Below are positions 46,391 through 56,828 of a DNA stretch of 64,000 bases, piece after piece. The translations under genes and the position numbers were made by a program. The notes beneath the pieces are model-generated. The model saw nothing but the letters and a program-made list of their open reading frames with translations. It was not told where the DNA came from and ran no database searches. Location of the stretch: assembly GCA_030407315.1 (NCBI GenBank), contig JALQPE010002096.1:124001-188000 (forward strand), read 5' to 3'. This DNA is from Asparagopsis taxiformis. Taxonomy: Eukaryota; Rhodophyta; Florideophyceae; Bonnemaisoniales; Bonnemaisoniaceae. How positions within the stretch are numbered: the first letter of the stretch is position 1; every line of letters begins with the position of its first letter.

Positions 46391-48835
46391 ATGATCCGAT
46401 TCACCTTCTGGCTCTACTTCGTTTCCATTCTACATTTCACGCACTCGTCGCAGCAAGATGTGTGGGGCACATTCCGCCCGCATGCATTAATATCTGCCCG
46501 TGCCAAAGTTGCCAACTCCCCTTTCTTCGGGTTTATGTATCACCCTGCAGACAACATTGACATCAGACATATAACTACAGACGATCAAGACAAAATCCGT
46601 ACCTTTTCCTGGACAAGACATGATGGTCGTTCATTCGGCGACCAATCCATCCAAGACACTGCCGCTAATCTCCTGTTAGACACCAACTTCCTGAAACACT
46701 CCACCCAAAACAATGCATGGGTTCTACGCGTTTCCGCCCAGGCGCTCGACCCCGACAAACCCGTCAAGCTAACTTCACTCATATTCTACGCCGCAGCCGG
46801 CCCGGACGAAGTGGACCTCGAAGCAGGAGATTATGATCGCACCAAAGCCCATGAATGGGGTACACTGTCCTTCGGCACTGATAATCAACGCACCCCCGAC
46901 GGCATTGCGGCTGACGTCAAGATTCTTGGCACAGCCTCTAGCGTCGGACCTTACCAGATCGTTCTGAAACAGCCCAATTTCGGCTCTGCTGATCCGTCTA
47001 CATTGCAGATTGCGCACTCATCGGCCTTCTCAGGATCGGGTTCTAGAGGATATCGCCGCATGCGGAAGAATAAGCCTGCGTTTGAGTCGTCGGCTATAGC
47101 AAACTTTCATTTGGCGTCAGGCGATAGAGATGATACTGCAGCATGGGCTGTCGACCATACGGCGCGCCAACTGCTCACGAAGAAACGCAATTCCAAACGT
47201 ACCAGTGAAGACTCGCGTATTGACTTCCTGCCAGACACATGGGAAGATACAGCGTCTAGCTTGTTTGTTCAGAGAATTCTGCAAGTTCCGTTCGAAATCG
47301 AAGCAGTTTTCTTGGGCTCTGAAGGGCGCACACAGTCTCAACTGCAAAACTTGGAAAATGATCTCACCGCGGAATCATTGACTACTCAACTTGAGGAACG
47401 CAGAGCTGCCTTTGATCGAAAGTTCGAGTCCATATTTTCGCTAAAGCAGAAAGCTATACCAACAGAACAAATTGAATTTGCGAAAGCTGCTCTTTCCAAC
47501 ACACTCGGTGGTATAGGTTTCTTTTTCGGAAGTTCCATCAGGAAAAAAGCACAAACGTCCGCAGCCAAAAAGATTAAAATCGAGGCTCTTCCTCCAGCAG
47601 GACTGCTGACTGCCACCCCATCACGCTCGCGATTTCCACGCGGCTTTCTGTGGGATGAGGGATTCCATCAGTTAGTGGTACAAAAATGGGACCCCCAGCT
47701 GAGTGCGGAATGTTTGAAGTCGTGGTTCAATCTCATTCAAGACGACGGGTGGATTCCAAGAGAACAGATTCTTGGTGTGGAAGCGAGAAGTCGTTTTCCA
47801 GAACATGTCCGCCATCTAATCGTTCAAGATCCTCAAGTTGCCAATCCTCCGACTTTGTTTCTACCGCTGCGATCACTTGCGCTGTCCAACCGCAACAGAT
47901 CAACGTCTGAAGGTGACGAGACCTGTGACAGTGAAACACAAGATGGAAAATGCATTCCTGCAGACCAATCGTTGAGCTATTTATCTGTGGATCTGTTGAA
48001 GAAGGCCGTTCGTTATTTTGAGTGGCTCAAGGGTACGCAGGGTGGAGAAATATCAAACACCTTTAGATGGCGTGGAAGATCTGAAAGTTCCAAGTCCCCA
48101 GACGGATATCCTCTGACTTTAGCTTCTGGACTAGACGACTACCCGCGGGCGATGATTGTGGATACAAGTGAGAGGCATGTCGATCTCCACAGCTGGATTA
48201 CTTGGGCTTCAGGTGTTTTGTCTCAAGTTTCCAATTTAAATAGTGAAGATGGAAATCAGTTTGAAAGTGATTTTCAACGTCTGAGTGCCTCACTTGTGGA
48301 GTACTACGGGGAGGACATATCTGATGCATCCAATCGCGACTCCAAGTTACTCTGCGACTATTATGGCAAACAAAAAGTTTGTCACGAGGGCTATGTCACC
48401 ATCCTTCCTTTCGCATTAGGACTACTAAGCCCCGATGATGAGCGCGTTTCTGTCATTCTGGATGCCATTGAAGACCCGTTGCTGTTGAGGGCACCTGCTG
48501 GGGTTCGCTCTCTTTCTCTCAGCGACGATTGGTATCGAAAAGGAGACGATTATTGGACTGGGTCTGTTTGGATGCCGTTCAATTTTTTGACGCTCGCCGC
48601 GTTGCGCACAAAATACTCTGTTGAAGATGGGCCATACAAAGCGCGTGCAGCTCGTATCTTTTCAGATTTACGACAAGACGTGCTCAACAATGCATTTAAA
48701 GTGTTCCTAGAAACGGGTCACTTTTGGGAAAACTACTCTCCAGACGACGGCACAGGCAAGTCAGGTCGTCAGTTCACTGGATGGTCATCGCTAATCTTAC
48801 TCATGTATGCAGATATGTTTGAAGGAATTTTGTAA
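46391..48835 (+). CDS. MOGS: ER mannosyl-oligosaccharide glucosidase (glucosidase I, GH63)
   Basis: Removes the outermost alpha-1,2-linked glucose from newly transferred N-glycans in the ER lumen. The 814-aa single-exon product starts with a signal or signal-anchor sequence (about residues 4-17). The N-terminal beta domain has W-G-T-F-R-P-H. The catalytic (alpha/alpha)6 domain has F-P-R-G-F-L-W-D-E-G-F-H, the L-D-D-Y-P-R-A catalytic acid motif (about residue 580) and G-H-F-W-E-N-Y-S-P, with the second catalytic carboxylate, near the C-terminus. A Cys-containing loop (about 515) is an extra. Length matches eukaryotic glucosidase I. Its presence implies standard Glc3Man9 glycan processing. Converges on the C2H2 gene with 60 bp between stop codons. 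Confidence 0.95.
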   Translation: MIRFTFWLYFVSILHFTHSSQQDVWGTFRPHALISARAKVANSPFFGFMYHPADNIDIRHITTDDQDKIRTFSWTRHDGRSFGDQSIQDTAANLLLDTNFLKHSTQNNAWVLRVSAQALDPDKPVKLTSLIFYAAAGPDEVDLEAGDYDRTKAHEWGTLSFGTDNQRTPDGIAADVKILGTASSVGPYQIVLKQPNFGSADPSTLQIAHSSAFSGSGSRGYRRMRKNKPAFESSAIANFHLASGDRDDTAAWAVDHTARQLLTKKRNSKRTSEDSRIDFLPDTWEDTASSLFVQRILQVPFEIEAVFLGSEGRTQSQLQNLENDLTAESLTTQLEERRAAFDRKFESIFSLKQKAIPTEQIEFAKAALSNTLGGIGFFFGSSIRKKAQTSAAKKIKIEALPPAGLLTATPSRSRFPRGFLWDEGFHQLVVQKWDPQLSAECLKSWFNLIQDDGWIPREQILGVEARSRFPEHVRHLIVQDPQVANPPTLFLPLRSLALSNRNRSTSEGDETCDSETQDGKCIPADQSLSYLSVDLLKKAVRYFEWLKGTQGGEISNTFRWRGRSESSKSPDGYPLTLASGLDDYPRAMIVDTSERHVDLHSWITWASGVLSQVSNLNSEDGNQFESDFQRLSASLVEYYGEDISDASNRDSKLLCDYYGKQKVCHEGYVTILPFALGLLSPDDERVSVILDAIEDPLLLRAPAGVRSLSLSDDWYRKGDDYWTGSVWMPFNFLTLAALRTKYSVEDGPYKARAARIFSDLRQDVLNNAFKVFLETGHFWENYSPDDGTGKSGRQFTGWSSLILLMYADMFEGIL

Positions 48836-48895
48836 ACAAAACAATTTGTGTTGCCGAAGTATTTTCTATCACTCTTCTATCTCTACAGCATGACC

Positions 48896-49800
48896 TTAGA
48901 AAATGTCTAATGAGTCGTCAGGAGACAAAGCATCCAACAGTTGAGATGGAATATAGGCATCGACTTCCTTGCTGAGGTCAATGGATAGTAGCACTTTCGA
49001 CTCATCGACTACAATATTCTGATGCTCGTCGAGAATTGGCACTGGAAAGCTATCGAAGAGCATTTCTAGGTTCATCACAGTTTCTACGCTTTGAGGGTTC
49101 TCTTGAACAGCTTGAAAGTGTTGCGATTGCTCTTCTTCCACTGCCCGTTCACTGATAGGACTGATTTCACTCGTTGAATATTCCAACAGTTGAGATGTGC
49201 TTTTAGCCTCCATGGGAACATCTTCCCTCTTAATTTCTGGTCTTCCCTCCAATTTCATGCTGGTCTGCTGCTGCACACCATCCCATTGTGCGTTTGCGTT
49301 TGCTCGTAGTTCTTTGTGTGCCGTGCGGCTGTGAAAATTCAAGCTGCTTTTCCACACAAACTGTGGTGAACAGTAGAAAATGACATACCGTTAGTGCACT
49401 GTGCGGGAGGTCTTTGCATTGCATCATGTTATAGAAAGGGATAAAGTCAATCAATACATACTCGGCGTCTACATATGTGGCACGCGTATCGTTTCTCACC
49501 TGTATGTATCTGTAGAATTCATGAATGTCAAAGTTGGTTATAGTTAGTTTCAGATGAATCTATTCGTTCCGAAGCACATCGAAGAAGACTTTGACGACGA
49601 ACTCTTTCGTGAGCCTTTAAGTTTGCAGGTTTAGAGAAGGACCTTCCGCAGACTCTACACACTGGACGAGGCTTGGTCTGACCAGTTCTGGATGTCCTGC
49701 TTGTTTGTTCATATCTCGGACGTGAAGCACTCTGACCAAGGATTTCTGCAAATTCCATCTGGAACGTAGATCCGCGTTCTGTTTGTCTGGAATCTGCCAT
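48896..49800 (-). CDS. two-finger C2H2 zinc-finger protein (three exons)
   Basis: On the minus strand, exons 49800-49603, 49509-49462 and 49360-48896 join in phase 0 (introns 93 and 101 bp), giving 236 aa. The model restores two perfect fingers: C-R-V-C-x12-H-x3-H, then the canonical H-T-G-E-K linker, then C-H-I-C-x12-H-x4-H. Intron 1 interrupts finger 1 just before its last His and intron 2 interrupts finger 2 after its Cys pair, so the central exon is only 48 nt. The first donor is GTTCGT, the second GTATGT. The C-terminal 140 residues are acidic with a likely activation-type region and a D-A-L-S-P-D-D-S-L-D-I-F end. It is probably a DNA-binding transcription factor; targets unknown. Confidence 0.8.
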
Positions 49801-50536
49801 TTTGATTCCGTGAACAAGTTTTCTTTTGCCCAGTCGAATGTCATTTTAGTCGGCGAATGGCTTGATGCTTTATATTGTCATGGTGCAAAGAAGTCGAGCC
49901 TCTTTCTCCGAAGCACCATCGAATATCGGGAGCAGCTCCATGGACAACTGCTTGCTACAGCTTTACTAACAGTGACTTCCAGTTGACAATAAAGATGAGG
50001 AAAGCTCCTGGTGTAAAACTCGACCGAGAGTAGAAGCTTTTTCGAACTTGAAAATGTAGTGGTATCCTGTGTCTTTATTTAATGCTCCAGCTAGATTTCA
50101 GCAAAGCATAAAGAAGTGACAAGATTCTAAACATTGATGGCAGGGCATCCGCGGACGGTTAGATGAGGTGATTTGATTCTTTGAGGTGCACATATCAGAG
50201 TAAGATATGTGATGCGTACTTGTGCACACGCACACGTACTGTCGGCTGTCCCGAATTCAGTCTGAAATTTTTTCTCTCCGCTTTGCATCAGTCTTGGCCC
50301 CGCACTGTCGGCAGCTGTTTCGAACATGGCAGATGTAAGCGACGCAGTCAACATGTCCATACAAAGAAGACGCCCAGTTGAACTGTCATCAATATTCTGT
50401 GGTGGCCAGTGGCGCACCCACGGCTTGCCGCAAATAATTTGATAGAACCCACTTGCTAACAATGTTCCCGCTTTATGATACTGCATACGAAAGGCTAGAC
50501 TGGATTACCAGTGGACTAAAGCAAACAAGCGTGCAC
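49801..50536. other. intergenic, nothing recognised
   Basis: About 740 bp between the C2H2 gene start and the V-ATPase stop. Only short unsupported frames are present. It holds the C2H2 promoter. Confidence 0.45.
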
Positions 50537-52549
50537 TTAGGCAAGATCCTCAATGTCACGGAAAGATGCTGTCAGTTCCTCTCGCAAAGCATCACACTTG
50601 GCTGTAACAGCTTCCTCACCATCCGACGGCTCAATAAACTTCATGCTACTAAGTTTGTACAGTAAATCGTTCATGTGCTCCTTGATCAACGCAAAAGTAA
50701 CCTTGCTCTCCGAAGTTGATGTCGATTCAATTGTAGTATTTGCCAGCGTGTAGAAGTGCACAATATTCCTCAACATGAGCACAGACTTGTAGAACGGACA
50801 GTATCGATCGTACGAGGTGAAAGAATTCTGCGCTAGGAAATCTTCACGAATAATCTTCGCTGTTTCAAGCGTTACCTTGTCGCTTTCGGCCAGTGAATCC
50901 TTACCAACCAGCTGAACAATTTCCATCAGGTCATCCTCTTTTTGCAGGATTTCACGAGCCGATTGCTGGAGGAATGAGAATTCTTGATGGTTTTCTTCAT
51001 AGTACGCTTCAAGGGCCTTCTGATATTTGGAATATGAAATAAGCCAGTTCACAGAGGGGAAATGTTTGCGCTGTGCAAGCTTCTTGTCCAAACCCCAGAA
51101 CACCTGAACAATACCCAGAGTAGCACTAGTAACTGGGTCGGAGAAATCTCCACCTGGCGGAGACACAGCCCCTACAATAGTGATGGAACCCTGGCGGGTA
51201 GGGCCACCGATGCAGTTAACCTTTCCGGCACGTTCGTAGAATGAAGCCAAACGTGCAGCGAGGTATGCAGGGTAACCAGAATCGGCAGGCATTTCTGCAA
51301 GACGACCAGAAATCTCACGAAGAGCTTCTGCCCAACGAGAGGTAGAATCAGCCATCATAGCTACGTTCATACCCATATCTCGGAAGTACTCGGAAATAGT
51401 AATTCCAGTGTAGATAGAAGCTTCACGCGCAGCCACTGGCATGTTGGATGTGTTGGCGACAAGCAAAGTGCGGTTCATAATGGAAACGTCCTTGCCCTCG
51501 ACTTTGATAGTAAGCTCCGGGAAATCCTTGAGCACTTCAGCCATTTCATTTCCTCGCTCACCACTATAGAGATATACACGCATTGAATGTTAGTATGGAG
51601 AATATTGAATAGCGAAAGGTGTGGAGGGACTACTATAAACTTACCATCCGACGTAGACAATACAATCAGAATTGGAAAACTTGGACAAAGCTTGAGAGAT
51701 AACGGTTTTTCCACATCCAAAGGCACCTGGAATAGCGCAAGTTCCGCCTTGCACAGACGGGAAGAGGGCATCTAAAACTCTTTGGCCGGTAAGCAGGGGT
51801 GTGTTTGCACGCAGCTTCTCGGAAACTGGACGGGGTTGGCGCACGGGCCATTTCTGGATCATGTTGAAACTCTTCTCGACTCCATTGAATTCCGTCTTGA
51901 TCATGGTTTGATCAATAGTGTACTGTGACATGCAAAGAGATAAATCGAAAGGTTAGCAGCAAGAAAGAACAGCGCAAATTGAAGAGAGCAATGGAGGTTT
52001 ACAACGCACTTCACCGGCAGGAGCAATCCAAGTAATTGTTCCCATCTGATTCGGAGGGAACATGAGTTTATGCTCGAGAAGAGCGGTTTCCGGGACGGTA
52101 CCATACACATCACCGGCGGTGATATGGTCACCGACGGAAAAATCGGTATTAGGAGTGAAGGACCATTTCTTGGTACGATCGAGTGCCGGTACGGATACAC
52201 CTCTCGGGATGAACATATCACCGGTATGCTTGGCGATCTCCTCCAAAGGGCGTTGCACACCATCAAAAATGTTACCGAGAAGACCGGGACCGAGCTCAAC
52301 GGAAAGAGGGGCGGCAGTTCTTTCGACAGGGTCACCGACGGTGAGTCCGGCAGTCTCCTCATAGACCTGAATGGTGGCGGATGAGCCGCTGAGACGAATG
52401 ATCTCACCGAGAAGCTTTAGATTTCCTACAGCAACGAGCTCGTACATAGCGGCTCCGTCCATTTCATCGGCTGTTACGACGGGTCCTGCGACCTGACGGA
52501 CGATTCCCTTCTTGACGGGTGTGAGTACATCGGATCCGCCGGAACCCAT
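50537..52549 (-). CDS. VMA1: V-type proton ATPase catalytic subunit A (three exons)
   Basis: The ATP-hydrolysing subunit of the V1 sector that acidifies vacuoles and endosomes. Minus-strand exons 52549-52010, 51922-51645 and 51563-50537 join in phases 0 and 2 across 87 and 81 bp introns (donors GTGCGT and GTAAGT), giving 614 aa, the usual family length. Conserved features: the N-terminal beta barrel ([11 protein letters not shown]), W-I-A-P-A-G-E-Y-T across intron 1, the P-loop [19 protein letters not shown] across intron 2 with the catalytic Glu, and [12 protein letters not shown]. Both splice junctions restore invariant motifs exactly. There is no sign of an intein, unlike yeast VMA1. Confidence 0.97.
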
Positions 52550-53132
52550 GTTGAATTGCGGAATTGGTGCGGAACGGGGCGTTGATACGGCTTGGGAGGC
52601 GAGCTAAATTGCACGAAGGATGCAATTTGGGATTAGTTGGGGAGGCGTGGGATTGAAGAGGTCGCGAATCTGAATCAACGGCTTTCGCTAGTAGGGATGC
52701 AGGGGCCTAATGCGCAGCTGAATTGCACTTTGAGAAATTTGGCAATTGACAGCTGCATGACGGACCCAAGCTGAATACGATTGCAGCATCTTTGCTACTG
52801 TGCACTCGTGAAAGTTCTCACTTTTTACCAAAATATTTCAATTCTTCCGCCAACTTTGCCATAATAAACTACCCTGCTTCAGTCCAGTGCGTGACCTCTT
52901 TATAGTCGTTTCCATCGACTATTGATAGCTGCTAGAGTATAAAACCTCTTCAAAGTCATACCGTTGATGAAAAGTGTGTCACCATTGCTACGATGAATCG
53001 GTAGCCTCTCGCTGTCTGGTAATGTAAAATTCTCTATACACAAGCAGAGACTGAGTCTGTGTGTCGAAAATTGACTTGATACATCATTGGGAAATTTCAC
53101 GTTGAGCTTCAACAATTTCGCGCGTCGAGCAG
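52550..53132. other. upstream region of V-ATPase A
   Basis: No gene is seen. The first 300 bp probably hold the V-ATPase promoter and 5' UTR. Confidence 0.45.
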
Positions 53133-53898
53133 ATGGTGGATCTGATTCTACCAGCCTCGATCAACCACAATCAATTGCTATTGCTGAAAACAACTGAGCA
53201 TACACCTCGTTCAAAAATTACATCAGGCAGACTCTGAAAGCTTGCCTCTTTCACAGACGTACTTTCCAGAGCTGGACCTGCGCCAATTAGTCTATCAAGT
53301 TCAAGCAAATATGACATCGTCTACATCCTCCATGGCGAACAGTTGCCATATAGCATGGGCATGGTCCATTTCATTCAAGTCTGCGCTTCAGTACGCATTG
53401 AACATTTGACAAATGATGGTGCCTTAATTGTCCGAGAAAAAACTTCTAGACCTGACGCTGCGCTGCCAGTAGAAGCCGCATTGATTACTCACAAGTACCA
53501 AAGATACTAGATTGTTGCAATTATCTTCAAGATACAAGCTACGAGCTTATGGACAATATTGCCCCAAGTATCAAATCTATGATCTGTGTCATTCGCAGAT
53601 ATTTTTCCCGAAGGCTTGCAGACCACCCATGTGCTGCAAGCTCTGGCAGTCGAGATATCTATAGATATCCGAGATATTTCTGCGCCATCGGGAGCTGCCC
53701 TATCATTGTATTCCGTAAGTCGATGGCCCACGCACTCACTAATCGTGATGGATTCCACAAACGATCGGCTCAGCTTGATGAGTAACTCGTCATGATCTAT
53801 GTCTGTGCGGTATGAGTTGGGAAAACAATATGTACTCTGAAGATAGCAAACACTCACAGACAATTATTTCTGTAATCCATAAATTTGAGCTTTCGTGA
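53133..53898 (+). CDS. candidate multi-exon small gene, unknown
   Basis: A tentative gene pieced together from open segments that share one frame. Proposed exons: 53133-53208, 53257-53468, 53622-53714 and 53860-53898, giving about 139 aa; alternatively the third exon reads on to a stop at 53795. The donors are GTTCAA, GTAGAA and GTAAGT; only the last is strong. The second exon encodes a well-formed alternating pattern (Y-D-I-V-Y-I-L-H-G, M-V-H-F-I-Q-V-C, D-G-A-L-I-V-R-E-K) and the third V-E-I-S-I-D-I-R-D-I. The pattern of a buried strand, helix, strand and edge strand faintly recalls the C-terminal half of the Elongator subunit Elp6, but the protein seems too short. I do not recognise it with confidence, and intron placement may be wrong. 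Confidence 0.33.
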
Positions 53899-54158
53899 AT
53901 TGCATCATTGCATCGATCTCGTCACTTTCCCCCAGTCTTACAGGGCCACTAAGCTCCTGCTGTTTTCAGTAGACCTACCGACACGCTCACCTCCTCCTAC
54001 CCTGTGCGATTGCTGCTGTCGGTTCACACTGGATTGAACCAGCCTATGTCTGCAATTTCAGCTCCGCCAGGGCTCCCGTCCTTCACTATTTCAGCAGCCC
54101 GCGCCAACAACCCACCAACTTTCGTCGGCTACAAAGCGTAATACAACAAGCAAGCAGT

Positions 54159-55016
54159 ATGGTTGGAGAAACAGGTTCTACGAAAAGCGAACAGCAATTG
54201 ATCGAAACCGGGTTGGAAAAGTTGGATTTAGAATCGTCTGGTTTTGAGGAATTGCAGTTAGCACGTGTGTACACCAGAAAACAGCAGCAGATCACCTTTG
54301 TGAATTATAGTTCTGACCAGGATGAGTCCGACTCAGACGAGGACGACGGCCGTCTGATTACTCAGAAGGAATACCACGATAATGGTATGCAAAGGTATTT
54401 CAAGACGTACCAAAACTGCTACGACAGCGAAGGTATGCCGTATCAGAGGATGATTGAAGAGAAGCACTTTGACATTGATGGAGTATGTCGTGTCGATGTA
54501 CACTTTGCCATCGGGCAGCCCTACCTCTACCGCAAGCATTTCTTTCCAAACCAGAGGCTCAAATCCGAGTCGGTTTTCTGGGTCGATGACGAGGTTACCA
54601 TGTCTTGTAAGAAATGGGGGCATTGGAGGACCTACTATGACACTGGCAATGTCAAGACTGAAATGCAATACCGCGACGGTATTCGCTATGGATTTTGCAA
54701 ACGCTATGGTCCTGATGGAACAATCGAATGGGTGAAAGACTACACTAAACTGTACATGGAGCGAATTGAGGAATTCAATGAGAAGAAGGGAAAAGTTGCT
54801 TTCACAATAATGGAAGCATGCAAAGTACTGGGCCTGGATTCTATTCCGGCTTCAATGAAAGAAGTCAACTCTCAGTACCGCACGAAATGCGCGCCAGTCC
54901 ACCCCGACAAAACACCGGACCCCGATGCGACAGAGATCTTCATAAAGATCAGTAGAGCTCGTGACGTTCTCAAAGACTACTTTGAAAGAGTTGGTGAATC
55001 TGCGCAAGCAAAGTAA
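54159..55016 (+). CDS. MORN2-repeat and J-domain fusion protein
   Basis: A 285-aa single-exon protein that starts at ATG 54159. After an acidic stretch (about residues 53-64), residues about 70-200 have the aromatic/Gly periodicity of MORN_2/YwqK-type repeats, best seen as G-H-W-R-T-Y-Y-D-T-G-N-V-K-T-E and Y-G-F-C-K-R-Y-G-P-D-G-T. The C-terminal region (about 225-280) reads as a J domain: a helix before it, Q-Y-R-T-K-C, V-H-P-D-K, and I-S-R-A-R-D-V-L. The H-P-D motif needed to stimulate Hsp70 is intact. The combination suggests a co-chaperone whose MORN-like sheet binds a membrane or partner. It converges on the SET gene with only 50 bp between stop codons. Confidence 0.75.
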   Translation: MVGETGSTKSEQQLIETGLEKLDLESSGFEELQLARVYTRKQQQITFVNYSSDQDESDSDEDDGRLITQKEYHDNGMQRYFKTYQNCYDSEGMPYQRMIEEKHFDIDGVCRVDVHFAIGQPYLYRKHFFPNQRLKSESVFWVDDEVTMSCKKWGHWRTYYDTGNVKTEMQYRDGIRYGFCKRYGPDGTIEWVKDYTKLYMERIEEFNEKKGKVAFTIMEACKVLGLDSIPASMKEVNSQYRTKCAPVHPDKTPDPDATEIFIKISRARDVLKDYFERVGESAQAK

Positions 55017-55066
55017 TTGAATTGCTTGATTTAATACTTTGCCTGGTGCTGGTGTACCGTTGAATT

Positions 55067-56561
55067 CTATGCTGAGCTACATAAACTTTGAAGCAACTTT
55101 TTCTTTTCAATTCTGTATCGGATGGCAAGCAAGCGGCGTGGATCTTCGATAACAGCTTGAGTGTTTAAGAGCTCGATATCTTGTTGCAGAGTTGTGGCCA
55201 TAGCAGCAAGTTCAGCATCGCAGAGTTCACAGAGGGCTGTGGAAGCCGATTGCTTATTTCCATTGAAAAGTTTGGCAACGGCGTCGATGGTCGAGTCGTC
55301 GAAACCGGAAGATTTTCGCGCTAGGAGGGTCCCCTCTGGGACACCCATGGCCTTCTCAACATCACTGGTAAAGGAATACGTGTCGAAAGGATTTTGCTGC
55401 TCAACAAAGCCGTAGTACTGTAAAAAGGAATCATTACTCTGTGCTCCGTATGAAATGTAGACTTGGTCGTCCACGTTATAATCCTGTCCAGACTGCACAA
55501 TGAATTTACCGGCGAAATATTCATACGAGACTTCGGCTGTGCCAGTGACGTCAGAGCTATGGTTCAGAAAATCAATACCGGGCGTCATAGCGAAGCGTCG
55601 GAGTTCGACACCCTGTATCACTCTCAAGACCTTTGGCAGAATGAAATCGTACATGGCAAGCGCAAACAACGCTGTAAGACCACCTGTAAAATAGGCGCAC
55701 ACAATGTCGTCACACGGTTAGTTTAACAGATCAAATGTCATCGTCCAATCACGGTCGCATAGTCGACATACCATTCAAAGCATTTTCCCATGCGAGCAAA
55801 TGTGCTGACGGTAATCCCAAAGTACAGGCTGATATAAATAGAAAAAGTCGCAGTCTTTCCTCGAACGGAGCAACCTCGAGAGGGCCAGAAAACGCCCTGC
55901 TGCGAACGCATTCAATCGCCCATATAAACTCCGAATACGACAACGTCATGCTGTTTTCCGTGTTGCCATTTATCTCGTCAAACCACTTTTTGTACGACTT
56001 GCGTTGTTCATGAATCAACTTTGTCATGCGGCGACTCTGCAGCTCGGCTAGCTCCTTCTCAGACCAATGGAGTGGCATTTGAAAAGATGACGGTAGCCTG
56101 TCGATCCAGTCGTGCAGCTCATTTTCGGGCTCTTTCTTTGCTTTCAAAATCAACAACGCCAATCTCGCAAACCACGGCAGTTTCGACCAAGTTTCTGTAC
56201 AAATTTCAGATGGAATCGGACTGCGTCTGCGATCGAGCGAGTTGACTTGCAACGTTGCCCGCTGTGCAACTGATATCAACTGGTCGCCTTTCTTCAACGG
56301 CCTAGTTGCCGTCATTCCACGAAATGCATTTGCAGCGTTGCTGTTATCGTGGTATGTGCGAAGCGTCAGACGCGACATATCAATTTTGTTGGCAGCGGCC
56401 CATGAGGAGAATTTGCTGTCATCGGATGACTGTTCGCTTGCGACATTTATCGCGGTGCATCGTGGAAACGGCCTAGACGAAGAAGGCTTCGCAGTTTGTT
56501 TGATGGGGAGGCTGGCACAGAAAGCTGTCGCAAATATCATATCTGAGAATGGAGCAGGCAC
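55067..56561 (-). CDS. SET-domain protein methyltransferase, Rubisco-LSMT type (two exons)
   Basis: Minus-strand exons 56561-55772 and 55683-55067 join in phase 1 across an 88 bp intron (GTATGT...TTACAG), giving 468 aa. The N-terminus looks like a plastid transit peptide (about 45 residues, Ser/Thr/Arg/Pro-rich). The split SET domain has R-G-M-T-A-T-R-P-L-K-K-G-D near residue 85, a long insert, then D-F-L-N-H-S-S-D and I-S-Y-G-A-Q-S-N-D-S-F-L-Q-Y-Y-G-F-V, the cofactor and Lys-binding motifs of the Rubisco large-subunit and SETD3/SETD6-type lysine methyltransferases. A helical C-terminal substrate-binding domain follows. Likely targets are plastid proteins such as aldolase or Rubisco; the true substrate is unknown. 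Confidence 0.88.
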
Positions 56562-56828
56562 GTGAGATCAAGTGCATTGCCCTTCACGAGATCAATGGAG
56601 CACTTTGATGGCTATTGTGAGAACTACGCAACCAAGCTACGCGATGATATCCCAAAAAATAATGATGGAATAGGAATAGAAAAATGGCTGGCACTGTCGA
56701 AGCACTCATTTATGCCTTGTGGCCGCTCAATTGCTAATCTACATACCCAGGGGAACGCTAAAGTCTCTCCTGCCGGCTCGGCGAACCGCCCCCAATATAA
56801 CTCTAGATCTACTCAACAATTGCACGCG

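Noticed and set aside
53654..53669. 16-bp perfect palindrome
   Set aside because: It lies inside a proposed coding exon and can arise from codons; no separate role argued.
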